DNA from: Campylobacterota bacterium
Lineage (GTDB): Bacteria; Campylobacterota; Campylobacteria; Campylobacterales; Sulfurimonadaceae
Assembly: GCA_030837195.1 (NCBI GenBank)
Contig: JAUPKZ010000003.1
Coordinates: forward strand, 1 to 42,242
Direction: 5' to 3'
DNA: 42,242 nt
In this document: piece after piece, positions 19,930-32,154 of the stretch
Layout of the letters: each line of letters starts with the position of its first letter
How positions within the stretch are numbered: the first letter of the stretch is position 1
Position numbers and translations under genes: made by a program
The notes under the pieces: generated by a model
The model's input: the letters and a program-made list of their open reading frames with translations, nothing else
The model's database searches: none
Told to the model about the DNA's origin: nothing

Positions 19930-22089
19930 CTAGTTATCACCAGGCAGTCTGTATGCAAATCCTGAATCTTTATTTTTTTGTGACATAATCGGTTTTAGCC
20001 TGATTGTAATATATATAATTCTGTCATAAATACTATCGGCTTCTCCAACTTGATAAAGCACGGGACGGTTATTTTCAACATATCTTAAACCAAAATCCCA
20101 ACATCTTTTTTGATATAAAAAGCCTATCTCAAACCCTTTTTTTTCTCCTCTCTCCAAGTCATAGTCATATTTAAACCCGTACGAATAGTGTTTATCGTAT
20201 CTATAATCTATTTTTGAGCGCATATATCTAATATCCGGCACGGTAGTTAAAAATTTTGTTTGATACATATGTGACAAACCGACAGTAAATATATCATTTG
20301 AGAAAGATATTTCGTTAAAATGCTTTGAAAATGCGCTCTCATCATAGTTATAAAACATATTATTATAAAAATTTAGACTCTCGGTAATCTGATAATCAAG
20401 CTCATTTTCAAGCTCGCCTGCTCCGCTGTTTAATCCCTCGTAAGAGATATTTTGCGCCAACCTATGGTAAATAATCTGTTTTCCTGAAACATCAAAGAGA
20501 TATTGTGAAAAGTAGAGTTGGAGATTTCTCTCTATCTCGTTAATATTGTAAAATTCACAAATCGGCTCAGACTGATGAAGTGCCTGAGAACAGTAGTCTT
20601 GCTGTTTGTCATAGTAGCCATCCTCCATCTCAGAACCTGAAAAAACATACTGCGCCCCGAAATCGAGCACATGTGTTACATCTTCAAAAGCACGAGTAAG
20701 CTGTGATGAAGCAGAAACCGTATGGTAGTTTCTTGCAAAAAGCCCATCTTCATACTCATCCGTTGGAGAAGGAATCTTCTCTTCTCCTTTAAATGTCGTA
20801 TGCTGCGCATAAAGATTTGCTTTATATGCGACCGTCATATAGTCATCAAAGAGTGAAGTTTGAAGTGTTATAGGTATATTTATATCTGTTTGAACGGCAC
20901 TTTTCCCGACATCCCTGTAGTAGTTATTGCTCTTAACATCAAAACTGTATAAAAGATGATCTTTTAAAAGCGTATCAAGATATCTATGATACTGAAGTGA
21001 AGGCAAATTTTGCAAAGTCTCTTCATTGCTCTCGTATCTTAAATCTTTATAGTACTTAAAGTAGGCACCGTAATAGTTGTCATCAGTATTGTAAAAAAGA
21101 TTTGCTCTTGAGATTATCTGCCACGCAGTTGCGTTTTTTGTGAGATCATTTGTCGATAGATTTATATAATCCACATCGTTCATATCGCTTATATCCATAT
21201 AAAGACCTGATTGACCACTTAAGCTTGTGCCAAACCAATCATTGATCACATCTCTATTGTCATATAGAAAATTAAACCCGTAATGTTCTTGATTTGCAAG
21301 CCCTTCTTCTAAAAAATAACCCAGTTTCTCTTTAAAATAACCGCCTGTTAAAGAGCCTTTAGATACATTGCTATCTACAAATCTAAAAGTAGAGTAAATT
21401 CCGGAACCTCTATTTGTTCTAATTTGCGGCTTTAATTCCAAATCCCACCAGTTTTGTTCTGCGATGTAGAGCGCTTGTTCATAGTAAAAACCCTCTTTTT
21501 CCGAGATTCCGACCATCGGAGGCAAAAGCCCCGTTCTTCTGGTAGTATCTAGCGAGTATCCGAAATAAGGCGTATAAAAAACAGGGATATCGTAGATATA
21601 AATTCGTGTATTGTAGAGGTTAAGCCACATAGTGTCGGTGTTATAGTCTGATGAAGTAAACTCCATTTTCCAAAGAGGATTGTTCGGGTCACATCCGCTT
21701 GTAACTCCTGAGATTATATCGACATCTACATCTTTAGCGCGCCCTTCATCACCGCTTAGCCATACATCTGCCGTTTGTTCGAGCATATAAAAAGGCTTAA
21801 AAACTCTCTCTTTTTGAGCTATATTCAATCTTGCATACTCTCCGAGCAACTTAATATTTGAACCTTGGTTTGCACGAATATTTCCAAAAAGCTCTAAGTT
21901 TGCCGTATTTCTATCATAGATAGCTTTTTTAGCATTGAGTATATAATCTCTGTAAATAACTACAACCTCTCCGTCTGCGACTACGACATTATTTTTCGTA
22001 TCCATCGAAGTTGCATATATCTCCACCTTATCGTCATTGCCAAATATTTGCATTGCAAACATACATAAAAATAGAAATAACTTAAGCAT
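19930..22089 (-). CDS. lptD: LPS-assembly protein LptD (OstA/Imp)
   Basis: signal peptide, OstA-like N-domain (YATSMDTKNNVVVADGEVVVIYRDYILNAKKAIYDRNTANLELFGNI), large beta-barrel C-terminus. Confidence 0.9.
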   Translation of the reverse strand: MLKLFLFLCMFAMQIFGNDDKVEIYATSMDTKNNVVVADGEVVVIYRDYILNAKKAIYDRNTANLELFGNIRANQGSNIKLLGEYARLNIAQKERVFKPFYMLEQTADVWLSGDEGRAKDVDVDIISGVTSGCDPNNPLWKMEFTSSDYNTDTMWLNLYNTRIYIYDIPVFYTPYFGYSLDTTRRTGLLPPMVGISEKEGFYYEQALYIAEQNWWDLELKPQIRTNRGSGIYSTFRFVDSNVSKGSLTGGYFKEKLGYFLEEGLANQEHYGFNFLYDNRDVINDWFGTSLSGQSGLYMDISDMNDVDYINLSTNDLTKNATAWQIISRANLFYNTDDNYYGAYFKYYKDLRYESNEETLQNLPSLQYHRYLDTLLKDHLLYSFDVKSNNYYRDVGKSAVQTDINIPITLQTSLFDDYMTVAYKANLYAQHTTFKGEEKIPSPTDEYEDGLFARNYHTVSASSQLTRAFEDVTHVLDFGAQYVFSGSEMEDGYYDKQQDYCSQALHQSEPICEFYNINEIERNLQLYFSQYLFDVSGKQIIYHRLAQNISYEGLNSGAGELENELDYQITESLNFYNNMFYNYDESAFSKHFNEISFSNDIFTVGLSHMYQTKFLTTVPDIRYMRSKIDYRYDKHYSYGFKYDYDLERGEKKGFEIGFLYQKRCWDFGLRYVENNRPVLYQVGEADSIYDRIIYITIRLKPIMSQKNKDSGFAYRLPGDN

Positions 22090-22492
22090 CTACAACCAAT
22101 GTTTTGGCACTTTTGTCATGCCAAGTCTGTCTTAATAAATCCATAGTACCCCACACAAATCCAAGATAAAAAAGCATTTCACTAACAACTCGAACAAAAG
22201 AACGATTAAGTGATACCAAAACATCCGGTTTTTGAAGTGTTTTTGTATCTATAACCCTTATTTTCATAATTATCTTACCGACCGTTGCGCCATACTGCAT
22301 AACAAAAAAAGCCTGATAGATGATTTTTACTGCCATATATTCCAATACAAACTGATTTGTAAGGACTATCATCTCTTCAACCGTCTTTGACTCCAAAAAA
22401 GAGTCTCCCAGCGAGAGGATTAGAAGAAGCGATAGCAACATTTCATCTATAAAAAAAGCCATTCCTCTTTTTTTTATTGATGATAGCTTCAT
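22082..22492 (-). CDS. RDD-family membrane protein
   Basis: KKRGMAFFIDEMLL, GATVGKIIMKIRVID; start at MKLSSIKKRG, since the longer track ORF overlaps purD. Confidence 0.85.
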   Translation of the reverse strand: MKLSSIKKRGMAFFIDEMLLSLLLILSLGDSFLESKTVEEMIVLTNQFVLEYMAVKIIYQAFFVMQYGATVGKIIMKIRVIDTKTLQKPDVLVSLNRSFVRVVSEMLFYLGFVWGTMDLLRQTWHDKSAKTLVVDA

Positions 22493-22541
22493 CCCCTCTC
22501 TGTCTAAAGTGCTAAGTATATTTTGATGCACAATCTCTCTC

Positions 22542-23807
22542 TTATAAAGCTTGATAAGCAATATCTGTACGGAGTTTTTTGCCTGCAAAGTGAACTTGAC
22601 CGCATCTAAGGTAGGCTCTGTCTCTTGCCTCTTTAATTGTGTCTCCAACTCCTACGCACACCAAAACTCTTCCGCCATCGGCATAAAGGAGACCGTCTAT
22701 CAAACTCACACCTGCATATGAAATATGTGTATATTTTTCAATCTCTTCATGATAAACATTATCTAAGATGATTTCTGCCGGCGTTGAGTTGCTATAAGGA
22801 TAGTTAGCACTTGCCATCACGACACCCACTGCGTACTGTTTGGAGAACTCTACTTTTATCTCGCTGAGTCTTTTTGTAGCGGCTTTATAAAACATATCGC
22901 TAACGCTTGAAGTCATAAGCGGCATAAGTATCTCACATTCAGGATCTCCAAAGCGCACATTAAACTCCAGTGTATATGGTTCACCCTTTACAACCATTAT
23001 CCCTATGAAAAGCACACCCTCAAACGGAGCATTCTCTTTTTTCATTCCATCTAGCGTAGGGCGGATGATCCTCTCTCTTACCTTTTGATAAAGCTCATAA
23101 TCAACAAGCGGGGTAGGAGCATAAGCGCCCATTCCACCGGTATTTGGTCCTTCATCGTTGTTTAGAAGTCTTTTATGGTCTTGAGCTGCCGGCAAAAGAA
23201 TATAGTCTTCCCCGTCACAAACTGCAAACATAGAGAGTTCATACCCGTCTAAAAACTCTTCTACGACAACTTTTCGCCCTGCATCGCCAAAGCTTTTTCC
23301 GCTTAACATCTCAGAAATTGCTTTTTTTGCTTCATCGTGTGTTTTTGCAATTATTACACCCTTGCCGCCGCACAATCCGTCTGCTTTGACTACTATAGGC
23401 GTAGTTAGGGTATTTGTAAATCTAAAAGCGTCTTCTATGGAAGCCGTCTCTATGTACGCGGCAGTCGGAATATTATACTTTGCCAAAAAGTTTTTCATAT
23501 ATACTTTTGAGCCCTCAAGCTGCGCTGCAGCCTTGCTAGGACCAAATATAACAAGCCCCTTAGCCTTAAAAATATCTACGACTCCATCCACTAGAGGTCC
23601 CTCAGGACCTACGATAGTCAAATCGATGTTATTCTCTTTTGCATATTCTGCCAATTTGTTATAATCTTTAATGTTAAGATTTGTTCCCAAAGAGCTTGTT
23701 GCACCGTTTCCGGGCATAAAAAAGAGTTCATGAACTTCTTGCTCTTTTGATATCGCACGAGCTATAGAGTACTCTCTTGCTCCGTTGCCTAAAATTAAAA
23801 TTTTCAT
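22542..23807 (-). CDS. purD: phosphoribosylamine--glycine ligase
   Basis: [53 protein letters not shown]. Confidence 0.97.
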   Translation of the reverse strand: MKILILGNGAREYSIARAISKEQEVHELFFMPGNGATSSLGTNLNIKDYNKLAEYAKENNIDLTIVGPEGPLVDGVVDIFKAKGLVIFGPSKAAAQLEGSKVYMKNFLAKYNIPTAAYIETASIEDAFRFTNTLTTPIVVKADGLCGGKGVIIAKTHDEAKKAISEMLSGKSFGDAGRKVVVEEFLDGYELSMFAVCDGEDYILLPAAQDHKRLLNNDEGPNTGGMGAYAPTPLVDYELYQKVRERIIRPTLDGMKKENAPFEGVLFIGIMVVKGEPYTLEFNVRFGDPECEILMPLMTSSVSDMFYKAATKRLSEIKVEFSKQYAVGVVMASANYPYSNSTPAEIILDNVYHEEIEKYTHISYAGVSLIDGLLYADGGRVLVCVGVGDTIKEARDRAYLRCGQVHFAGKKLRTDIAYQAL

Positions 23808-23899
23808 AAAAAACTCCAAATAGTTCAAATAATTTTCAATGCTACATTTTGCTAGATTATATCATATTGTAGGTTAAATTGGTTTATAGATTGCAGATA

Positions 23900-24095
23900 A
23901 AAAAGGTCCCGAGTAGCCGTCTCGCGTTTGGCTTGGTTCTAAAAGCCGTATTTGGGCGAAGAGAGGATTTTCTAACGGCGGCAAAATCTCGGCAGAGTCA
24001 ACATACCTCAAACGATAACACCGACACACGAAAGCCCTACTAGTTCGCTATTTTAAAATGTAGAACCCTCATAGGCGATATTTCGAACTACCCAG
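23900..24095 (-). ncRNA. candidate structured small RNA, possibly 6S RNA
   Basis: unannotated hemD-purD intergenic; minus-strand promoter TTACAA-N17-TATAAT (-10 at 24102-24107); closing stem CTGGGTAG/CTACTCGG between the ends; U-tract at the 3' end; no ORF. Confidence 0.6.
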
Positions 24096-24101
24096 AATAT
24101 C

Positions 24102-24136
24102 ATTATACAAAATTTTTATCTGCTTTGTAAATAAAA
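24102..24136 (-). promoter_or_regulatory. sigma70-like promoter of the candidate sRNA
   Basis: minus strand TTACAA agcagataaaaattttg TATAAT (17-nt spacer). Confidence 0.6.
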
Positions 24137-24144
24137 ATTTAGAA

Positions 24145-24780
24145 CTACTCTGCCAATGCAGCCTCTACACAGCTCTCTATCGATGTGTTTTGGCTAATTT
24201 CATATTTTACGCCATTTGGCAAAGATGCTGCGGTTGTTGTGCCTATGACTATCACTTTTGCATTCGGATGTATTGTGTTATTTTTTAAAAAACACTCTAT
24301 GGATGATGGGGAGGTGAAGATAAGCGTAGAATCATCATCTACTCTTACGCTCAAAATCTCTTGTGAACACTCACTCACATAAAGAGTAGCCTCATCTATG
24401 AGATATCCTGCTTCCTTGCTTCTTTGAACAAAATCAGAAGCGATAAACTCGGCTCTTAAGTAAAGCCATCGTGTCTCTTTTGAAAACTCTCGTATATTTT
24501 TTATAAGATTATCGCCATATCCATCGCCCGTAGCCAAAATCTTGCCACCAAAACTTTGATATTCATTCGATGTTTTTGTAGATACGCAGAGTGCGGGAGT
24601 ATCGATAAAATCTTTTTTATCATACTGTTCTAACGCTTTTATAGTCTGTTTTGAAGTAATTATAAGATAGTCATATTTTGAAAAATCGATGTCAGGCTTT
24701 AAAAACCTGACATCCAACGATTTTATATTGATGGCATGCTCACTTTTGGAAGTGGCAAAAAGATATATTTTTTTTGACAT
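24145..24780 (-). CDS. hemD: uroporphyrinogen-III synthase
   Basis: DDSTLIFTSPSSIECFLKN..KVIVIGTTTAASLPNG pattern of HemD. Confidence 0.85.
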   Translation of the reverse strand: MSKKIYLFATSKSEHAINIKSLDVRFLKPDIDFSKYDYLIITSKQTIKALEQYDKKDFIDTPALCVSTKTSNEYQSFGGKILATGDGYGDNLIKNIREFSKETRWLYLRAEFIASDFVQRSKEAGYLIDEATLYVSECSQEILSVRVDDDSTLIFTSPSSIECFLKNNTIHPNAKVIVIGTTTAASLPNGVKYEISQNTSIESCVEAALAE

Positions 24781-24792
24781 AAATATTCTATA

Positions 24793-26343
24793 TTATTCCC
24801 ATTCAATTGTTGCCGGCGGCTTTGAAGATATATCGTAAACTACACGATTGATACCGTCAACTTCATTGATGATTCTTCTGCTGATGCGCTCTAAGAGGTC
24901 ATGCGGAAGGTGTGCAAATGTTGCGGTCATCCCATCAACTGCTTCAACAACTCTTACACAAACTGTATTGTCATAGGTGCGATTGTCACCCATTACGCCG
25001 ACCGATTTTACATTAAGCAGAACTGCAAACGCTTGCCAAGTTTTTGCGTAGTAGCCGCTTGCTTTTAACTCATCAAGCAAGATAACATCCGCTTCTCTAA
25101 GAAGTGTTAAGTCCGCTTCGTTGACATCACCCATGATTCGGATAGCAAGTCCCGGACCCGGGAAAGGATGACGGTTTATCATAGACTCCGGAAGTCCAAG
25201 CTCTAAACCGATTTTACGCACCTCGTCTTTAAATAGTTCTCTAAGCGGTTCAATCAGTTCAAAATCCATCCAATCAGGCAATCCCCCGACATTGTGGTGA
25301 GATTTTATAACCTCTGATGGGCCGTTTACAGAAACAGACTCTATAACATCCGGGTAGAGCGTACCTTGAGCCAAAAACTTGATGCCGTCATGCTTTTTAG
25401 CCTCTTTCTCAAACTCTTCTATAAATGTATGCCCGATAATTTTTCGTTTTTTCTCAGGATCTTTTACACCTGCAAGTTTGCTTAAAAAGCTCTCTCTTGC
25501 ATCTACAACGACTAAAGGTACTTTTAGATTGATTTTGAAAACTTCCTCAACCTGTTCTCTCTCGCCTTTTCTAAGCAGTCCGTTGTCAACAAAAACAGGA
25601 ACAAGCTGGTCACCGATTGCTTCATAAAGCATAGCGGCAACTACTGAGCTATCTACTCCGCCGCTTAGTCCGCAAAGGACTTTTCCGCTTCCCACTTTTT
25701 GACGAATAATCTTAATCTGCTCTTTTAAGAAGTGCTCCATCTTCCACTTCTCTGTAACTCCGCAAATATTTCTTGCAAAGTTGCGAAGCATCAAATAGCC
25801 CTCTTCGGAGTGTTGCACCTCTGGATGGTACTGCATCGCATAGATGCGTCTTTTCTCATCTGCAATTGCAGCATATGGGGAGTTTGCAGAAGTGGCAATC
25901 GGAGAAAACCCTTCAGGAAGCACATCCACCTTGTCGCTATGGCTCATCCAAACAATTCGCCCATCATCACAATCTTTTAAAAGAGGTGAACAATCGTTCT
26001 CATAGTTATTTATGGTTAGCTCAGCCTTGCCGTACTCATGGTGATTTGAACGAACTACACTACCGCCAAAATCTACTGCAATTCTTTGCATGCCGTAGCA
26101 TATTCCAAGAACTGGAATCCCCATTTGATAAACGCCTTGATCCACTGTATATGCATCCTTGTTGTAAACGGAAGATGGACCACCGCTTAAGATAACACCT
26201 TTTGGATTTTTTGCCTTTATATTTTCTACTTTTGTATGATAAGGAAGAATTTCGCAATAAATCTTATCTTCTCGCAAACGGCGAGCAATAAGTTGCGTAT
26301 ATTGCGACCCAAAATCTAAAACTATAATACTAACTTCTGTCAT
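24793..26343 (-). CDS. guaA: GMP synthase (glutamine-hydrolysing)
   Basis: [41 protein letters not shown]-terminal KPPATIEWE. Confidence 0.98.
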   Translation of the reverse strand: MTEVSIIVLDFGSQYTQLIARRLREDKIYCEILPYHTKVENIKAKNPKGVILSGGPSSVYNKDAYTVDQGVYQMGIPVLGICYGMQRIAVDFGGSVVRSNHHEYGKAELTINNYENDCSPLLKDCDDGRIVWMSHSDKVDVLPEGFSPIATSANSPYAAIADEKRRIYAMQYHPEVQHSEEGYLMLRNFARNICGVTEKWKMEHFLKEQIKIIRQKVGSGKVLCGLSGGVDSSVVAAMLYEAIGDQLVPVFVDNGLLRKGEREQVEEVFKINLKVPLVVVDARESFLSKLAGVKDPEKKRKIIGHTFIEEFEKEAKKHDGIKFLAQGTLYPDVIESVSVNGPSEVIKSHHNVGGLPDWMDFELIEPLRELFKDEVRKIGLELGLPESMINRHPFPGPGLAIRIMGDVNEADLTLLREADVILLDELKASGYYAKTWQAFAVLLNVKSVGVMGDNRTYDNTVCVRVVEAVDGMTATFAHLPHDLLERISRRIINEVDGINRVVYDISSKPPATIEWE

Positions 26344-26394
26344 TTTAAATACCTTTTATGAGTCTATAATAATTTTAAGAGGGGTTTTGAGGAT

Positions 26395-26426
26395 TTGTAC
26401 CCTTTCTCATTTTTGAAAGGATACAA
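26395..26426. other. 12-bp-stem hairpin between nhaD and guaA
   Basis: TTGTACCCTTTC / GAAAGGATACAA with an 8-nt loop; one wobble/mismatch. Confidence 0.5.
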
Positions 26427-26435
26427 TAATAAAGA

Positions 26436-27810
26436 TTAATGTTTAATGTATAGACCTAAAATATGGTACTGAACATACCATATAGCAAGTGAAGCAAAAT
26501 AGCCGACTAAAATAGTCCAAGCATATCTCATATGTGAGCCAAATGTATAAATACCCGGCAATTTACCCATAACGCCTACTCCCGCAGCCGAACCAAATGA
26601 GATAAGCGAGCCGCCTATACCGGCAGTCATAGTAACTAACATCCACTGCTCTATACCCATCTCTGGATTTGCTTTTAATATTGCCGACATAACGGGAACA
26701 TTGTCCACGATAGCAGAGAGGAAACCTACACCGATATTTGACCAAGTAGGACCAAGAACAGATGGGTCATACACCACTGCCGCAAGGCTTAGCCAACCGA
26801 CAAAGTAAAGTGCGCCAACTGCCGCTAAGATACCGAAGAAAAAGAGAAGCGTATTGTTCTCAATCTTTGCGATAGAGTGGAAAATGTTAAAATGGCTATT
26901 ATGTACTTTTTTGAGTCTATATGCATAAAGCTTCAGAAGAGACAAACCAAAAAGCATTCCCCACATTGCAGGTATATGAAGCACTTGATGCGATAAAACC
27001 GCACAAACTATAGTAAACACGCCAAGTCCTATGACAACATTTGCACCGTGCATCATTTCCGGCTTCGTCTCGGTTGTAGCATCAAAATGCGGAGTCTCTT
27101 CAGGCACAAAACGGCTTAATAAAAATGAAGTTACAAGGAAGCCTCCAATAGCAGCAGGGAAAAGAAACAAGAAGTCAACAAACTCGCCTTTGCCTGCCGC
27201 CCAAGCCATAAGGGTAGTTATATCTCCAAAGGGACTCCAAGCACCGCCCGCATTTGCGGCAACAACGATATTTATCGCACCAGGAACCAAAAACGATGCT
27301 TTTTGGCGGTCTATGGTAATTAGTACCGTAGAGAGGATAAGTGCCGTAGTAAGGTTATCTGCTACGGGAGATATGAAAAACGCCAAAAGTCCCGTTGCCC
27401 AAAAGAGCTTTCTATAACTATACCCTTTTGATACAAGATTGTACTTGAGCCTGTCAAAAATACCCATGTGTATCATAGACTCTATATATGTCATAGCGAC
27501 AAACAAGAAGAAGAAAATTTCGGATATCTCTAGTATAATATGTTGAACTTGCGTATGAACCAAATCCATATTTAAATCATTAACGGCATAATAGATTGCT
27601 ACGAGTATAAACAAAAAAGTACCCGTAAATAGTGCAGGTTTTGCCTTGTCTATGTGGTATTTTTCCTCAGCGGCAACAAAATAGTACCCCACTACAAAAA
27701 TAATAAGAGAAGCAAAACCAACCCATGTCATCGTCAAATCCGGAGCCGCTTCACTGCTCCCCCCAGAACTTGCAAAAGCAAGGCTAAAGCCAAACATCAA
27801 TATCAACAGC

Positions 27811-27824
<14 letters not shown>
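26436..27824 (-). CDS. nhaD: NhaD-type Na+/H+ antiporter
   Basis: multi-TM; SPVADNLTTALILSTVL, NAGGAWSPFGDITTLMAW, GSLISFGSAAGVGVMG. Confidence 0.92.
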
Positions 27825-29258
<1,434 letters not shown>

Positions 29259-29262
<4 letters not shown>

Positions 29263-29432
29263 CTATTTTGTTCAACGCTTTGATTGTTTTCGCTAGATTT
29301 TTTAATGATAAATTTAACATTTTCATCACCTTTTGGCGCTTCTTGTAAATAGTACGGATCATCTTTATAACCGCATCCGCTTAAACTTAACAAAAACACT
29401 GTTATAATTGCTACATGAAAAATGTTAGTCAA
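29259..29432 (-). CDS. small lipoprotein (LptM/YifL-like appearance)
   Basis: lipobox LLSLSGC followed by GYKDDPYYLQEAP; TTG start proposed near 29432 to limit overlap with the divergent gene. Confidence 0.55.
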
Positions 29433-29882
29433 ATTATCAATTCTCTTCAATATAATCCCCAATTTCATAAAATAGTAGAGCACAAGTGCATCAACAAACT
29501 TAAATCTTCTCTTCTGCCAAGCATACAAAATAGCATAAAACACAGCTACATTAAAAATGATACACTCTATTTCGTGATGTCTGCAGCATTAAATAAACTA
29601 GATATGGATAATATTATAAATATCATTAAATCCATTTTAAACTCACCTATGATTCTTGAGTCAAAAAACTTTTGCGAGTGTGATGGCATCATCATCAAAG
29701 ATGTCATCTGCTTTGTAGATCATAAGCCAAAAAAAAAGACAATGCTCTATAGCTCAAATTCGGCGGAGACAACTTACCAAGAAAGAGCAAGCGGAAACAT
29801 TAAAGCAGATATGAAAGATGAAAAACTACAAGAGTTGGCAGATACTATACTAGAGATTATAAGAGCAAAAAATGGATCTTGA
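29415..29882 (+). CDS. DUF721/DciA-like protein
   Basis: N-terminal DUF721-like block ([42 protein letters not shown]); overlaps the uvrC start. Confidence 0.6.
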   Translation: MKNVSQIINSLQYNPQFHKIVEHKCINKLKSSLLPSIQNSIKHSYIKNDTLYFVMSAALNKLDMDNIINIIKSILNSPMILESKNFCECDGIIIKDVICFVDHKPKKKTMLYSSNSAETTYQERASGNIKADMKDEKLQELADTILEIIRAKNGS

Positions 29883-31677
29883 AAAAACCATAAAAGAGTT
29901 GCCCGATTCTGCCGGAATCTACCAGTATTTCGACAAAGAAGGAAAGCTTTTGTATGTCGGAAAAGCAAAAAGTTTATCAAAGAGAGTCAAAAGCTACTTT
30001 AACTTTACTCCGCATCTAAAACCAAACCAAAATCTATCGATGAGAATCACTAAAATGATCTCTCAGACGGCTTCACTTAACTATATCGTCGTTAATTCCG
30101 AACACGATGCGCTTATACTTGAGAACTCGCTTATCAAGCAGTTAAGTCCAAAATACAACATACTGCTTAGGGATGATAAAACATATCCTTATATTTATGT
30201 AGATAATTCACAAAAGTATCCGCGTTTTGAGATTACGAGAAAAGTTATAAACTCAAAAAGCGTTAAATATTACGGCCCTTACTCGGTAGGAGCAAGAGAT
30301 ATACTCGATTCTGTTTATGAAATATGCCGCATAGTGCAAAAAAAAGGCTCTCTTAAAGGAAAAAAATTGTGTCTTTTTTATCAGATAGGCAAATGTCTAG
30401 GCCCTTGCGAACTAAATATTTCGGATGAGGCATATAAAAAAGAGCTTGATTTGGCACATGAACTTATCCAAAACAAAAAACTTCTTATAAAAAAACTTCA
30501 AGAACAGATGTTCACCTATGCAGATGCTCTTCGTTTTGAAGAGGCTAAAAAGCTAAGAGATACAATAGAGAGGATAGAGCGCTCGGAAGTAAAAAGCGAT
30601 ATAGATTTTGCCAGCAATGAAAACTACGATATTTTTGCAGTAGCAAACTCTTCATCCGATGCCGTTGTTGTGCGAATGTTTATGAGAGGAGGAAGAGTCA
30701 TCTCATCCTCGCATACGCTTGTACATATAGATGAAAATTATGATGAAAACGAACTTTACCAAAGAGCACTTCTTGATTTTTATGCAAATGAAAAGCCGCC
30801 GATTGTAGCACCTATCTTAGTAGCATCCGATTTTAACGACAGAGCTATAATAGAGGAGCATTTAAGCCTGCTGTTTGAAAAAAAAGCCTCTATAAAAGCA
30901 CCAAAAAGCGGCAATAAAAAAGATTTGATTGCTCTAGCACTATTAAATGCCGATGAAATACTAAAAAAAGAGAGAAAAGATGCTAACGATGCAACTCTAT
31001 TGCCACAGATCAAGGAACTCTTCTACTTAGAGAAAACACCAAACAGAGTAGAAATTTTTGACAACTCTCATCTTGGAGGCGTTGCAACGGTAGGCGCAAT
31101 GGTTGTTTATGAAAATGGTGTATTTGATAAAAAAGGCTATCGCATATACCATCTAGCTTCAAAAGACGAATATGCCCAAATGAAAGAAATGCTAACAAAA
31201 AGGGTTGAGAGTTTTGCTAAAAATCCGCCTCCGGATCTATGGATAATAGACGGCGGCGCAACTCTTCTAAACCTCGCAGCCGATATTCTTGCTTCAAACG
31301 GAGTCTTTTTGGATGTTATAGCAATATCAAAAGAAAAAAGAGACAAAAAAACAAACCGCTCAAAAAGTGCCGCATCGGATTTGCTCTATGCAAAAGAGAG
31401 TTCATACAAACTTTCAAATAGCGACAAAAGGCTCCATTGGGTTCAGAAACTGCGTGATGAAGCACATCGAAGCGCCATAAATTTTCATAAGAAAACAAAA
31501 TTAAAGATGGATCAAGAGAGTAAACTTCTAACTCTTAGCGGTATTTCACAAGCTAAAATCGTAAAACTTTTAAAACATTTTGGCACATTTGAGGCATTAA
31601 AAAAACTCTCTTTTGAAGATATAGCTTCTATTTTAAACGCAAAAGATGCAAATATAATTAAAAATGTTTATAAATAA
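29872..31677 (+). CDS. uvrC: excinuclease ABC subunit C
   Basis: [35 protein letters not shown] domain, [20 protein letters not shown] motif, C-terminal HhH. Confidence 0.97.
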   Translation: MDLEKTIKELPDSAGIYQYFDKEGKLLYVGKAKSLSKRVKSYFNFTPHLKPNQNLSMRITKMISQTASLNYIVVNSEHDALILENSLIKQLSPKYNILLRDDKTYPYIYVDNSQKYPRFEITRKVINSKSVKYYGPYSVGARDILDSVYEICRIVQKKGSLKGKKLCLFYQIGKCLGPCELNISDEAYKKELDLAHELIQNKKLLIKKLQEQMFTYADALRFEEAKKLRDTIERIERSEVKSDIDFASNENYDIFAVANSSSDAVVVRMFMRGGRVISSSHTLVHIDENYDENELYQRALLDFYANEKPPIVAPILVASDFNDRAIIEEHLSLLFEKKASIKAPKSGNKKDLIALALLNADEILKKERKDANDATLLPQIKELFYLEKTPNRVEIFDNSHLGGVATVGAMVVYENGVFDKKGYRIYHLASKDEYAQMKEMLTKRVESFAKNPPPDLWIIDGGATLLNLAADILASNGVFLDVIAISKEKRDKKTNRSKSAASDLLYAKESSYKLSNSDKRLHWVQKLRDEAHRSAINFHKKTKLKMDQESKLLTLSGISQAKIVKLLKHFGTFEALKKLSFEDIASILNAKDANIIKNVYK

Positions 31678-31734
31678 GTTTTTTTTTAAACTATTAATGA
31701 TATATTTAGTCGATTTTATAAAAAAAGGCTTTTT

Positions 31735-32142
31735 ATGAACAGAGTTGTGCCAAAAGATGAAGAGTATATTTTTCAAGGAAAAGTTGCCATAAGCCAGACG
31801 GACTTAAGCGGTAACATAACATTCGTAAATCGAAAGTACTGCGAAGTTTCAGGGTATAGCGCCGAAGAGCTTGTAGGCAGCAATCAAAACATCGTAAGAC
31901 ATCCAGATGTGCAAGATGCTATATTTGAAAAAATGTACAAGACTCTTGGCAGCGGACAAGCTTACAACGGCGTGCTTAAAAATTTGCGAAAAGACGGCTT
32001 ATACTACTGGGTAGATATAGAAATAATGCCTATTCTTGATGAAAATGAACATATTATCGGATATATCTCTGTTAGTAAGCCTTCTCCGAGAAAAAATATC
32101 CAAGAAAATGAAAAACTGCTTCAAAACAACAGCACAAACTAA
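31735..32142 (+). CDS. single PAS-domain protein (Aer/CetB-like)
   Basis: ISQTDLSGNITFVNRKYCEVSGYSAEELVGSNQNIVRHPD..YWVDIEIMPILDENEHIIGYISV. Confidence 0.88.
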   Translation: MNRVVPKDEEYIFQGKVAISQTDLSGNITFVNRKYCEVSGYSAEELVGSNQNIVRHPDVQDAIFEKMYKTLGSGQAYNGVLKNLRKDGLYYWVDIEIMPILDENEHIIGYISVSKPSPRKNIQENEKLLQNNSTN

Positions 32143-32154
32143 GGGGTACACACT

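Noticed and set aside
23900-24095. tmRNA, RNase P RNA or SRP RNA as identity for the hemD-purD RNA
   Set aside because: No tRNA-like 3' end or tag reading frame, no GAGGAAAGTCC core of RNase P, no SRP core found on either strand.
25379-26195. Plus-strand ORFs of 82-140 aa inside guaA
   Set aside because: Antisense to a well-supported conserved gene; composition looks like shadow translation, no family motifs.
26344-26435. Purine riboswitch upstream of guaA
   Set aside because: No purine-riboswitch core (TATAATCC...TAC...) was recognised; only a simple hairpin is present.
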